NCBI RefSeq assembly: GCF_943373825.1
Contig: NZ_CALSBP010000001.1
Coordinates: forward strand, 310,001 to 374,000
Source of the DNA: Aquimarina spinulae
GTDB taxonomy: Bacteria > Bacteroidota > Bacteroidia > Flavobacteriales > Flavobacteriaceae
Direction of reading: 5' to 3'
Length of the DNA: 64,000 nucleotides
The translations under genes and the position numbers were made by a program. Numbering within the stretch: position 1 is the stretch's first letter; every line of letters starts with the position of its first letter. This document shows, in pieces, positions 25,068 to 33,125 of this stretch. The notes beneath the pieces were generated by a model. That model saw only the letters and a program-made list of their open reading frames with translations, had not been told where the DNA came from and did no database searches.

Positions 25068-26537
25068 TTATTGGTGTGATTTGCTTACTCGAGAGTAATC
25101 ACCATTCCTATCTAAGAAAATTAAATTCCCTCCTGGTTTTTTAGGAAATATAATAAGAAGTGATATGTCAGGTGCTAAAAAAGTATTTTCATCCACAGGA
25201 ATAAGCTGGTGTCTTTCATTATCAATTTGAATAAACAATACATTGTGTTCGTTGGTAATCACAACGAAATGATTTCTCCAATCGTATTGACCTGCATATC
25301 CATTAAGGTTCTTGTCACCAATATCAAAAGACTCATACTCTGTTGGTTGAAAATAATCCCAATCATATTCTTTAGCTACAGCTCTTTGTATGTGGTTGAA
25401 TAAATCTTGAGTATTTACACCATTTGCCATGATAATCACCGCTTGTTCTTTATTCACAGATCCAAAAATGACTGAGGTAAAGCCATAATTTTGCCCTGTA
25501 TGCCTAAAAGCAATATCATCTACATCATTATTCCAATTCAATAGTGTAAATCCAAGTTTCTCAAGGTTACCCCCTTTATTGAATACCTTATTGGTCATGT
25601 CTTGAGAGATGAGTTTATGAGTCCCTTTGGCATGATCGTTAAGCAATGTATATGTAAATCTCGCTAAATCGTCTGGAGTTGTCCATATACCTCCAGCAGC
25701 TTTAAACGTAATAATATTATAAGGTTGCGGTTGTAAATTTTCTGAATACCCTGTAGCTTTTCTAGCCATAAGTCGTTTAGAGATCGGTTGTTCAAATGAG
25801 CTGCTTTTCATTTCAGACGGTACAAAAACCAAATCGTCTATGATATTTTCAAACTTTTTATCAGTTACATCTTCTAATAATTTTTCTAAAATTAAATATC
25901 CAGGATTAGAATAAATGTATTTTGAACCAGGTACAGCAACTAATTTTGCAGCAGGATGTTTGGATGGTTGTTCCCCTCTTAAAGTTTGCTCAATGGTTGG
26001 TATGGTTTCATAAGGCATATAATTGGGTCCATAATATCTGTTAAATCCTGAAGTATGTCCAATAAGTCTACGAACTGTAACTTTTCCTTTTTTGGTAAAT
26101 TTATTGGTCGGTACTTTCCATCCTTTAAGTTTACTATTAACATCTTCGTCTAGGTCTAAAACGCCTTGTTCTACTAGACTCAATGCCGCCATAGCTGTGA
26201 TAGGTTTCCCTAATGAAGCTCCTGTGAATACTGTTTTATCATCAATTTTGATTGAATCTTTAAGGTTTGCATATCCGTAATTCTTTGACCAAGAAATTTT
26301 GCCTTCATCTACAAAAACAATGCGAAGTCCTGGCACCTTATATTTCGACATCAGGTCTTCAACGTTTTGAATCTTGGCTTTTCCTTTTAAATAATAAAAG
26401 GGTGTCAAGTTATTAACCACGGCTTCCCGTTGTGCGACTGAAGGGTCTTGTATAGTGCTTCTTTGGTCATTGTTTTCTTTTGATTCTTTGCAAGAAAACA
26501 AAGAAATAACGAGTAGGAAAATGATTGATTTTTTCAA
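25068..26537 (-). CDS. Serine hydrolase lipoprotein, class C beta-lactamase fold
   Basis: A 489-residue lipoprotein (lipobox LFSCKES). Catalytic motifs: SxxK as SLGKPITAM in TGASLGKP, the tyrosine motif YSNPGYLIL, and HTGQNYGFTS towards the third motif. The C-terminal extension (about 385-489) is a beta-rich DUF3471-like domain (LNGYAGQYDWRNHFVVI). It is the first gene of the minus-strand operon 26537 to 21178 (gaps of 20-140 nt). The divergent membrane AraC regulator at 26929 probably controls it. Confidence 0.85.
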   Translation of the reverse strand: MKKSIIFLLVISLFSCKESKENNDQRSTIQDPSVAQREAVVNNLTPFYYLKGKAKIQNVEDLMSKYKVPGLRIVFVDEGKISWSKNYGYANLKDSIKIDDKTVFTGASLGKPITAMAALSLVEQGVLDLDEDVNSKLKGWKVPTNKFTKKGKVTVRRLIGHTSGFNRYYGPNYMPYETIPTIEQTLRGEQPSKHPAAKLVAVPGSKYIYSNPGYLILEKLLEDVTDKKFENIIDDLVFVPSEMKSSSFEQPISKRLMARKATGYSENLQPQPYNIITFKAAGGIWTTPDDLARFTYTLLNDHAKGTHKLISQDMTNKVFNKGGNLEKLGFTLLNWNNDVDDIAFRHTGQNYGFTSVIFGSVNKEQAVIIMANGVNTQDLFNHIQRAVAKEYDWDYFQPTEYESFDIGDKNLNGYAGQYDWRNHFVVITNEHNVLFIQIDNERHQLIPVDENTFLAPDISLLIIFPKKPGGNLIFLDRNGDYSRVSKSHQ

Positions 26538-26928
26538 GTTAAATTATATTTGATTGATGAATAGAATCTGCTTGGGTACAATGATAATTTCAATTACTAA
26601 TCTCGATTTTTTGAGCACTACAAGAAATTAAGCATTAAACGAAAATCAAATAATAGATTTTCTTTAATATAAAATTGGTTTTAAATTGATATTGAGAATA
26701 CAAAAAAACACAATTTTTCATTGTCAACAGTCCTAAAATATACTTTCGGACTAATTATTTTCTAAACTTTTTAAGTAAAGAGCTTTTGAATATTCATCCA
26801 TTTAGAATTCTTGAATTATTATTAAATAATATTGCTCATTATTAAAATAGGGCACATTTTAAATCTATCTTTATAATTAGAAATTGACCTAACACAAACA
26901 TAACCCAAGACTGTAATCTCTTTAATAA
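26538..26928. promoter_or_regulatory. Divergent control region of the hydrolase operon and the AraC gene
   Basis: About 390 AT-rich bases between two divergent starts. The dyad GAAAATC/GATTTTC (26641-26662, 8-nt spacer) is a candidate operator. No other structure is obvious. Confidence 0.4.
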
Positions 26929-28065
26929 ATGGAAATAACTGGTTTCGATTTGCTATTAATAATTATTATTGGTCATTGTCTTTACTTAATTTTGTCATTC
27001 AAGTCGATTCCTCAAAGAAATAAAGGTGCAAACAAAATCTTACAATATTTATTAATTATATATGGTTGTATTTTGTTGGAAGGCGTTTTAGTTTTTAAAA
27101 TAAAAGATTTGGATGTCTTAATGCATTACAGAGGTATTACAACTGCAATTTACTTTATCATTGGACCATTAATTTATACTTATTTAAGAAGGCTTCTTTT
27201 TTCTGAAAACGGGTCTTACAATCTTACTGTTTTGCACTATTTACCTGCAATTATATTTCTGTTTTATTCTGTGTTAATAATTATTACATATGACTATTTG
27301 AGAGAGTATAAAAGATTTTTAATTGCTTCTTATTTTTTATTTGAATTATTTGCAATCATTTCTATTTCAATTTATTGTTACAAATCTTATCGATTATCGC
27401 GTTATTTTCAAATAAGTGAAAAACTAGAGTTGTCATTTAATCAGACAATTTCAAAATATATTAATAGAATTCTTTTTATTATGTCTGCTTGCATGTTTGC
27501 ATGGTCAATTAGCGTAATTGATAGATATATTTCTAAATTTCACGGTAATTTTTTTACAGACCTTATCTGGTTACTATTTGGAGCCCAAGCATATGTTATT
27601 GGATATTATAGTCTAAAGCAACCAAAAATATTTAAGATTCGTTTACCCGAAAATGGTCAAAATAAATCTGTTAAGAAAAACAAATTGGGTAAGGATGAAA
27701 TAAATAAACTTCAAAAACTAATGAACTCTTTTTTGGAAGATAAAAAAGGATATGTACAACCAAGATTAAGCCTGCCAATTTTGGCTAACCAAATAGGCAC
27801 AACATCAAATAATTTATCATGGCTTTTGAACAACGTTTACGGAAAAACATTTTACCAATTAATCAATGAATATAGAGTTAAAGACTTTTTACAAAGAGTT
27901 GATAACGAGGACTATAAAGAATTGACCTTAATTTCTATTGCGCTTGAAGTTGGATTCAATTCCAAATCTACCTTTTACAAGGCATTTAAAGAGATTAAAA
28001 AAATTACTCCTTCTGAATACATTAGTAAAATCGAAAATTCTAAGCAAGCGAAAAAAATTAAATAG
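26929..28065 (+). CDS. AraC family regulator with N-terminal membrane domain
   Basis: A 378-residue regulator. Seven or so hydrophobic helices span residues 1-235 (LLLIIIIGHCLYLILSF, ILQYLLIIYGCILLEGVLVF and so on). A linker follows, then a C-terminal AraC domain: first helix-turn-helix LSLPILANQIGTTSNNLSWLL, second LTLISIALEVGFNSKSTFYKAF. The membrane part presumably senses an envelope signal, as in other Bacteroidetes proteins of this layout (a similar gene lies at 62638). It is divergent from the hydrolase operon within the relic island. Confidence 0.87.
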   Translation: MEITGFDLLLIIIIGHCLYLILSFKSIPQRNKGANKILQYLLIIYGCILLEGVLVFKIKDLDVLMHYRGITTAIYFIIGPLIYTYLRRLLFSENGSYNLTVLHYLPAIIFLFYSVLIIITYDYLREYKRFLIASYFLFELFAIISISIYCYKSYRLSRYFQISEKLELSFNQTISKYINRILFIMSACMFAWSISVIDRYISKFHGNFFTDLIWLLFGAQAYVIGYYSLKQPKIFKIRLPENGQNKSVKKNKLGKDEINKLQKLMNSFLEDKKGYVQPRLSLPILANQIGTTSNNLSWLLNNVYGKTFYQLINEYRVKDFLQRVDNEDYKELTLISIALEVGFNSKSTFYKAFKEIKKITPSEYISKIENSKQAKKIK

Positions 28066-28165
28066 ATAATAAACTACAAAATTGTAACATTCCATAAAAT
28101 TTGTTGCTTTTTGTGTCGAATTGAGAATGTTAAAACTACCATATCCACTTGGCGGATTTGATTCA

Positions 28166-28255
28166 TTTTTAAAGTAATGGATTCTCCTAGATTTTATAAG
28201 AAATAATATGGTTATTATTAATAATATCCGGCCTCTGAATCCATCACTTTAAAAA
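28166..28255. repeat. Inverted-repeat element, MITE-like (90 bp)
   Basis: A 19-bp arm TTTTTAAAGTAATGGATTC (28166-28184) and its inverted copy (28237-28255) match at 18 of 19 positions around 52 AT-rich bases. No target duplication is evident. It lies 37 nt past the point where the integrase fragment ends. It may be a relic insertion or a long hairpin. Confidence 0.4.
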
Positions 28256-28292
28256 CGATTTTCATTAGTTCCTAAAAAGTGAGCTTTAATAA

Positions 28293-28520
28293 TTACGAGA
28301 TAGAAATTAATTTATTTTCATGTTGTGATTTTTGATAGCAGTCAAACAGTTTACGGTAGACCTGTTCCAGATAAGTATTAATTAATCGAGTTTCACCGCT
28401 CAATCCTTTAAGTTTATTCTTATGAATGTCCCAATGAGAAATTACTACTTTTCTTTTTAAAGAAAGTTCAGCTCGTTTTCCATTAACTTGTAATACGAGC
28501 ATAGAGCGGTGCTGTTCCAT
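28293..28520 (-). pseudogene. Tyrosine integrase fragment (Arm-DNA-bind_5 / SAM-like N-terminus)
   Basis: A 75-residue remnant beginning MEQHRSMLVLQVNGKRAELS, with GLSGETRLINTYLEQVY and KLFDCYQKS. The pieces match the N-terminal arm-binding domain of Bacteroidetes tyrosine recombinases, but about 20 residues between MLVL and VNGKRAE are missing and the core SAM-like and catalytic domains are absent. It reads towards the island and begins about 140 nt from the right flanking repeat, beside tRNA-Pro. It marks a dead integrative element. Confidence 0.75.
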
Positions 28521-28659
28521 TTTTGGTATTTGCTAGTTTTAGTCAAAACAGAATACTGAAGGTGTGCGTGTTTTTCATACTTTTTTGTTTTAATAATTAA
28601 ACATTAAAAACAAAAGTCAAATCAGTTGTCTCGGTTACCTTTTTAATATAATTTGATGC

Positions 28660-28679
28660 TTGGTAACCGAATAGGTAAC
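28660..28679. repeat. Right flanking repeat of the relic island (att-like)
   Basis: TTGGTAACCGAATAGGTAAC, one base different from 21010-21029. Nearby CGGTTACC (28632-28639) forms an inverted match with GGTAACCG (28662-28669). This dyad next to an integrase gene is what an attachment region would show. Confidence 0.5.
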
Positions 28680-28783
28680 ATTTTTAAACAAATCAATTCA
28701 AATTAAATGATAGTCCTAAAACTACAAAAACTTGATAGTCATACGATTATCAAGTTTTTGTTACTAATTGATTTATTAAAAAG

Positions 28784-28858
28784 TCGGGGTGGCAGGATTC
28801 GAACCTGCGACCTCCGCGTCCCAAACGCGGCGCGATAACCGGGCTACGCTACACCCCG
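28784..28858 (-). tRNA. tRNA-Pro (anticodon TGG)
   Basis: The minus strand folds as a full 75-nt tRNA: acceptor CGGGGTG/CACCCCG, anticodon stem CGCG-type with loop TTTGGGA giving anticodon TGG, and T-loop GGTTCGAATCC. The discriminator is A. The CCA is not encoded. It is a typical integration neighbour for tyrosine integrases, which fits the integrase fragment 260 nt away. Confidence 0.95.
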
Positions 28859-28968
28859 AGGTGTATATTTCCCTTTTGAGGGTGCAAATATAGACAAATC
28901 ATTTAAAATAAAACCGAATTATAGTATAAAGTAAAGATTTTTTTTATCCTTGTTTTAAATACTAATAA

Positions 28969-29002
28969 AAGTCCTTTTTATATCTAGATATAAAAAGGAC
29001 TT
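28969..29002. terminator. Perfect 34-bp palindrome, likely terminator of the SnoaL-like gene
   Basis: The sequence 28969-29002 is its own reverse complement (arms begin AAGTCCTTTTTA). It sits 24 nt past the stop of the minus-strand gene at 29027, and a short T-run follows on that strand. Confidence 0.6.
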
Positions 29003-29026
29003 AGCATAGGTGTGGGGGATACACTA

Positions 29027-29383
29027 TTATGCGTGATAATATCGTTCTCTGTAAATTTTTCCATCTTTCCACTCTGTAACAACAGTCTGTTCCGAAAGCA
29101 TGGTACTACCATCCTTTAATTTTAATTCCATTACAGCATCATAAAAAGAATGATTTCCATTAATGGCATAATTGTTAACATCATATCTAATAAACTCAGA
29201 AAGTTGATTATCTATAAAATCCTGCTCAAACTTAAGATTAAATGCTTTTCCTTTTTTTGGGGTATCATTAGCTTCTTTTAATTCTACATCATCATGTAAA
29301 TAAGTGTCCATAGCTTCAATAAAAGCTCCTTTTGACAATAATTCGTGAACGTGTTTAAGGTTTTTTTCAATTGTATTTTCCAT
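29027..29383 (-). CDS. SnoaL/NTF2-fold small protein
   Basis: A 118-residue NTF2-like protein: HVHELLSKGAFIEAMDTYLHDDVELKEA at the start, GKAFNLKFEQDFI in the middle, and strands ending VVTEWKDGKIYRERYY. This fold covers polyketide-cyclase-like and ketosteroid-isomerase-like proteins; no catalytic pair can be asserted. It stands alone, divergent from cydA. Confidence 0.75.
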   Translation of the reverse strand: MENTIEKNLKHVHELLSKGAFIEAMDTYLHDDVELKEANDTPKKGKAFNLKFEQDFIDNQLSEFIRYDVNNYAINGNHSFYDAVMELKLKDGSTMLSEQTVVTEWKDGKIYRERYYHA

Positions 29384-29797
29384 GTTTTTTTTTATTTTTT
29401 AAGAGTTAACTATTGTTTTGTATTTGATGGTGTAAAGATGCAATGATACTTGCTTTCTAAAAATGTAGTTTTTCCCTTAACCCTTGTCAATTTTTCCCGA
29501 GAAGAACATTTATGATGTAATCGAATTAGAAACGGTGATTACGTATCAAATTTCTTAGGAAAAACAGGGTATAAATATGTTGGTATTGGGATGCTTTTAT
29601 AGGTGTTATTTTTTATTTTTTTATAAAAAAATAAAGACTTTATTTAATGATTAAACCAGAGCTAGATCGTATCTTTATAGGCCAAAAGAAGCTTACGGGG
29701 AAATCATCTTTTTTTCATATTTGTAACTCGTGTTACAGACTATTATTATGCCGAAAAGTATCTTTGTAAAACTAAAGATTTAAAAAAAACAGATCTT
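29384..29797. other. Divergent region between the SnoaL-like gene and cydA
   Basis: Contains the Crp/Fnr-like dyad and -7 box of cydA (see 29722-29766). The rest (29384-29720) is AT-rich with no further recognised element. Confidence 0.5.
29722..29766 (+). promoter_or_regulatory. cydAB promoter with Crp/Fnr-like dyad
   Basis: TGTAAC-TCGT-GTTACA (29722-29737) is a near-perfect 16-bp dyad of the Crp/Fnr type. TATCTTTG (29759-29766) fits the -7 box. The dyad centre lies about 36 nt before the box and roughly 42 nt before the expected start of transcription, the usual place for class II activation. No good -33 box is present. The binding regulator is unknown; an Fnr/HcpR-like sensor of oxygen or nitric oxide would make sense for a high-affinity oxidase. 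Confidence 0.55.
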
Positions 29798-31099
29798 ATG
29801 GAAAATCTTGATGCGGCAAGACTCCAAATGGCATTTACTCTAATATTTCATATTGTTTTTGCTTGTATTGGTATGGTCATGCCTTTTTTTATGGTGGTAT
29901 CTCACTATAAGTGGTTAAAAACGCGTGATCAGGTATATTTAACCTTAACCAAATCGTGGCAAAAAGGGGTGGCAATATTTTTTGTTACAGGTGCTGTTTC
30001 GGGCACAGCATTATCTTTTGAACTGGGATTACTTTGGCCCGAGTTTATGAAACATGCTGGCCCCATTATCGGGATGCCTTTTTCATTAGAAGGAGCAGCT
30101 TTTTTTGTAGAAGCCATAGCCTTGGGTTTTTATTTATATGGATGGGGTAAACTACCAGAGAGATTTCATTGGGTAACCGGAGTTATTATTGGTTTATCGG
30201 GAGTAGCATCAGGAATTTTGGTAGTTGCTGCTAATGGGTGGATGAATGCTCCAACAGGATTTGAATATATAGATGGGAAATTCCTAAATATAGACCCGAT
30301 TCAGGCGATGTTAAACCCAGCCTGGTTTACACAAGCTTTACATATGACATTAGCAGCTTTTACAGCAACTGGTTTTGCCGTTGCAGGAGTTCATGCATAT
30401 CAGGTATATCGAAAAAGAAAAGTAGAATTACATAAAAAAGCATTTAAGATAGCAATAACATTTGGAGCAATAGCAGCAATATTACAACCGATTAGTGGTG
30501 ACATTTCTGCTAAAGATATTGCAGAACGCCAACCTGTAAAGCTTGCAGCGATGGAAGCACACTATAATACCGAAAAAGGAGCTCCTTTATATATCGGTGG
30601 AATAGTAGATGCAGAAAAACAAGAAGTGAACTATAAAATAGCAATCCCAGGAATGTTATCATTTCTCGCTTTTTCAGATTTTGATGCCGAAGTTAAAGGA
30701 TTAAATGATTTTCCCGAGGACGAACGACCTAATGTACCTATGGTGCATTATGCATTTCAGGTCATGATAGGAATTGGTACCCTTTTACTTTTTGCAGGAA
30801 TTCTATATTTCATATCATTAAAAAGGAAAAAATGGTTTGCCAGTCATAAGTATTGGTTATTATTTGTGATATTGGCTCCGATGGGATTTATTGCATTAGA
30901 AGCAGGGTGGATCGTTACAGAAGTAGGAAGACAACCTTGGATAATTCATAACATCATGAAAACTAAAGATGCGGTAACCCCTATGCCCGGTATTGTGTTT
31001 AGTTTCTATACCTATATTGTTGTATATCTTACCTTATCGATTGCTGTAACCTGGTTGATGCTTAGACAAATAAAAGTTTTAAATAATTCAAATCACTAA
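29798..31099 (+). CDS. cydA: Cytochrome bd ubiquinol/menaquinol oxidase subunit I
   Basis: A 433-residue multi-helix membrane protein, the shorter (Q-loop-short) form. Conserved points: N-terminal heme ligand region FTLIFHIVFACIG (His18), the FSLEGAAFFVEAIALGFY stretch with the two glutamates on the proton path, the LHMTLAAFTATGF helix with the heme b595-type histidine, and GRQPW near the C-terminus. With CydB it reduces O2 to water with quinol, saving no proton pumping but working at low oxygen. cydB follows 2 nt later. A Crp/Fnr-like dyad lies in its promoter. Confidence 0.96.
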   Translation: MENLDAARLQMAFTLIFHIVFACIGMVMPFFMVVSHYKWLKTRDQVYLTLTKSWQKGVAIFFVTGAVSGTALSFELGLLWPEFMKHAGPIIGMPFSLEGAAFFVEAIALGFYLYGWGKLPERFHWVTGVIIGLSGVASGILVVAANGWMNAPTGFEYIDGKFLNIDPIQAMLNPAWFTQALHMTLAAFTATGFAVAGVHAYQVYRKRKVELHKKAFKIAITFGAIAAILQPISGDISAKDIAERQPVKLAAMEAHYNTEKGAPLYIGGIVDAEKQEVNYKIAIPGMLSFLAFSDFDAEVKGLNDFPEDERPNVPMVHYAFQVMIGIGTLLLFAGILYFISLKRKKWFASHKYWLLFVILAPMGFIALEAGWIVTEVGRQPWIIHNIMKTKDAVTPMPGIVFSFYTYIVVYLTLSIAVTWLMLRQIKVLNNSNH

Positions 31100-31101
31100 A
31101 T

Positions 31102-32124
31102 ATGCTGTATGTTGTATTATTCTTTTTGATTTTTTCCCTGTATCTCTATGTAGTTTTGGGTGGAGCAGATTATGGAGCTGGGATAGTAGAGCTTTTTTCA
31201 TCAGAAGAAAATCAGAAGATTACCAAGAAAACCATTTATCGTGTTATGGGCCCCGTTTGGGAAGCTAACCATATTTGGATTATTATTTTGATTGTGATTC
31301 TATGGATAGCATTTCCAGTGTATTATAATATCTTGGTAGTGAGTTTGCATATCCCACTTACCATAATATTATTAGGAGTTACACTAAGAGGAGTAGCTTT
31401 TGTATTTAGACATTATGATGCTATTATTGATAATTCTCAAAAGTTATATGATAATATGTTTAAAATCTCTAGTTTGATTACTCCGATATTTTTAGGAATG
31501 GTATTCGGGGCATTGATTAGTGGCGAAATACGTATAGTAGATGATATTAGTTCTTTAACATTTTATGAAGCATTTGTAAAACCTTGGTTTAATGTATTTA
31601 GCATACTGGTTGGGTTATTTTTTGCAGCACTTTGTGCATTTTTATCTTCAGTATTGCTAATAGGGGAGTCCAAAGAAGGAAATGAAAATATCTATATTAG
31701 AAAATCGGCTATTGCTACAATTATTGTTTTTGTTGTAGGACTGTTAACCTTTGGGTATGGGTACATTGTTGAGAATGTATTTGTACAGGAATTTATGAAA
31801 AATCCTATTACAATAATTTCTGTTGTGCTATCTGCATTTCTGTTATTTCCGTTATGGAAAACTATTAAAAAAGGGAATACAGTGTGGAGTAGGTTTTTTG
31901 CAGGATTGCAGGTGTTTTTAATTTTATCGGCAGTTTTAATTTCTCATTACCCAGATATAATAATTACCCAAACAGGAAGCGTTAGTTTAATAGAAAACAT
32001 AGCTCCTGATAGTGTTATTAACGTCTTAGGGATATCTCTTATTATTGGTGGGACAGTTATTTTACCAGGATTATTTCATTTGTTGAAATCATTTAAAATG
32101 ATCAAAATTCTCGAAAGAGATTAA
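31102..32124 (+). CDS. cydB: Cytochrome bd oxidase subunit II
   Basis: A 340-residue membrane protein with about eight to nine helices. Family landmarks are GGADYGAGIVEL near the N-terminus and the GPVWEANHIWIIILIVILW helix, with the following RGVAFVFRHYD. It forms the bd oxidase complex with CydA and is needed for haem assembly. Start directly after the cydA stop, so one operon. No cydC/cydD or CydX is seen here. Confidence 0.96.
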   Translation: MLYVVLFFLIFSLYLYVVLGGADYGAGIVELFSSEENQKITKKTIYRVMGPVWEANHIWIIILIVILWIAFPVYYNILVVSLHIPLTIILLGVTLRGVAFVFRHYDAIIDNSQKLYDNMFKISSLITPIFLGMVFGALISGEIRIVDDISSLTFYEAFVKPWFNVFSILVGLFFAALCAFLSSVLLIGESKEGNENIYIRKSAIATIIVFVVGLLTFGYGYIVENVFVQEFMKNPITIISVVLSAFLLFPLWKTIKKGNTVWSRFFAGLQVFLILSAVLISHYPDIIITQTGSVSLIENIAPDSVINVLGISLIIGGTVILPGLFHLLKSFKMIKILERD

Positions 32125-32378
32125 TACGTATGTATCACCCGACAATTTTTGGAAAAGTATTCCATCTAAATTACTTCTTGTACTTCTATACAGGTTTCTT
32201 ACCCTAAAATATAGGTGTTTCCTGGTATAATGAACTTAAAATAAGTTCGTGAATTCTAACTTTTTAGGAATTATTTTTTGGCGTCTCATAATTTGAGATT
32301 ATCACACATTAGTTTTACCAAAGTTTTCAATAGGAAGCAACTCAAAAAAATAATGTTTAATTAAAATTCGATCAAAAA

Positions 32379-32525
32379 ATGAGAAATTTAACAGGTAAGG
32401 AATTAAGAGAAACTAACGGAGGAATAGATGGTTTAGCTGCGGCTTTGGCTGAGATAGCAAGACAAATGGAAGCGATTAAGAAATTAGGAACGTTAACAGG
32501 AACTACCGATGATATACATAACTAG
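32379..32525 (+). CDS. Small double-glycine-leader peptide 1
   Basis: A 48-residue frame: leader MRNLTGKELRETNGG, then core IDGLAAALAEIARQM and EAIKKLGTLTGTTDDIHN. LTGKELRETNGG has the leucine, acidic and GG positions of double-glycine leaders. The core has no cysteine and is an amphipathic helix-forming sequence (Ala/Leu/Ile/Glu/Arg/Lys), so it might act as a helical bacteriocin or signal peptide. It lies 33 nt before a second such peptide gene and 254 nt after cydB. No dedicated exporter is in view. Confidence 0.6.
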   Translation: MRNLTGKELRETNGGIDGLAAALAEIARQMEAIKKLGTLTGTTDDIHN

Positions 32526-32558
32526 TATTGTGTATACTTGGATCTAAAATTTTCGACT

Positions 32559-32762
32559 ATGAAAGATTTACAAAAATTAGGAAAGCCTTTGAGCAAGACT
32601 CAACAAAAGGAAATAAAAGGAGGAGTAGCAAGAATTCCAATTAGTGATATTGATGATTGCATGTTTCCATTAGCACCACCGCCACCAGGATGTAACTGGC
32701 ATATTGATATGAAAGCATGTACAGCAAAACTTGTTTGTCTGGATCTCATTGAAATAAGATAA
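32559..32762 (+). CDS. Small double-glycine-leader peptide 2
   Basis: A 67-residue frame: leader MKDLQKLGKPLSKTQQKEIKGG (positions 1-22), a clear Bacteroidetes-type GG leader, and a core of 45 residues with four cysteines (DDCMF, PPGC, KAC, LVC) and a run of prolines (APPPPGC). The cysteines could make two disulfides after export. The start at ATG 32559 gives the leader in its usual length; a TTG at 32538 is less likely. A strong terminator follows at 32769. It is probably co-transcribed with peptide 1 and exported by a C39-type transporter located elsewhere. Confidence 0.65.
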   Translation: MKDLQKLGKPLSKTQQKEIKGGVARIPISDIDDCMFPLAPPPPGCNWHIDMKACTAKLVCLDLIEIR

Positions 32763-32768
32763 TTTCAC

Positions 32769-32801
32769 AAAGGCTATCAAAATAACTTGATAGCCTTTTT
32801 T
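32769..32801 (+). terminator. Rho-independent terminator after the peptide genes
   Basis: AAAGGCTATCAA (32769-32780) pairs with TTGATAGCCTTT (32787-32798), with a 6-nt loop and a run of six T after it. It ends the peptide operon. Confidence 0.9.
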
Positions 32802-32935
32802 GTTTTTTTGTCACAAATATCCCTTTAAAAAGAGTTTAAGTATAAGATTAAATATGTTTGGGAATAAAGTGAAATCGTCATAAAAAGTTTTGTATTTTAG
32901 TTTATAATCGATTCCCAAAAATTAGAATAAAAAGT

Positions 32936-32943
32936 TATATTTG
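32936..32943 (+). promoter_or_regulatory. -7 promoter box of tRNA-Pro(GGG)
   Basis: TATATTTG, fitting TAnnTTTG, ends 13 nt before the tRNA. No other gene begins here. Confidence 0.5.
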
Positions 32944-32956
32944 CACTCTTATTTTT

Positions 32957-33031
32957 CGGGATGTGGCGCAGTCCGGTTAGCGTACACGGCTGGGGGCCGT
33001 GTGGTCGCAGGTTCAAATCCTGTCATCCCGA
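32957..33031 (+). tRNA. tRNA-Pro (anticodon GGG)
   Basis: A 75-nt tRNA: acceptor CGGGATG/CATCCCG, D-arm GCGCAGTCCGGTTAGCGT, anticodon stem CACGG/CCGTG with loop CTGGGGG giving anticodon GGG, T-loop GGTTCAAATCC, discriminator A. CCA not encoded. It is the second proline tRNA in the window. Confidence 0.95.
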
Positions 33032-33054
33032 CAACCTAGAAATGGGTAAAATTG

Positions 33055-33087
33055 AAACACTGTTAATGGTTTGATTAACAGTGTTTT
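33055..33087 (+). terminator. Rho-independent terminator after tRNA-Pro(GGG)
   Basis: AACACTGTTAAT pairs with ATTAACAGTGTT around a 6-nt loop, followed by a T-run. It starts about 24 nt after the tRNA. Confidence 0.85.
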
Positions 33088-33125
33088 TTATTTTTATGTG
33101 TTTTATTTGTAGATACCAAGAGTTG

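Noticed and set aside
32125..32378. GAACTTAAAATAAGTTC dyad behind cydB as a terminator
   Set aside because: The stem is weak and no T-run follows, so it was not listed.
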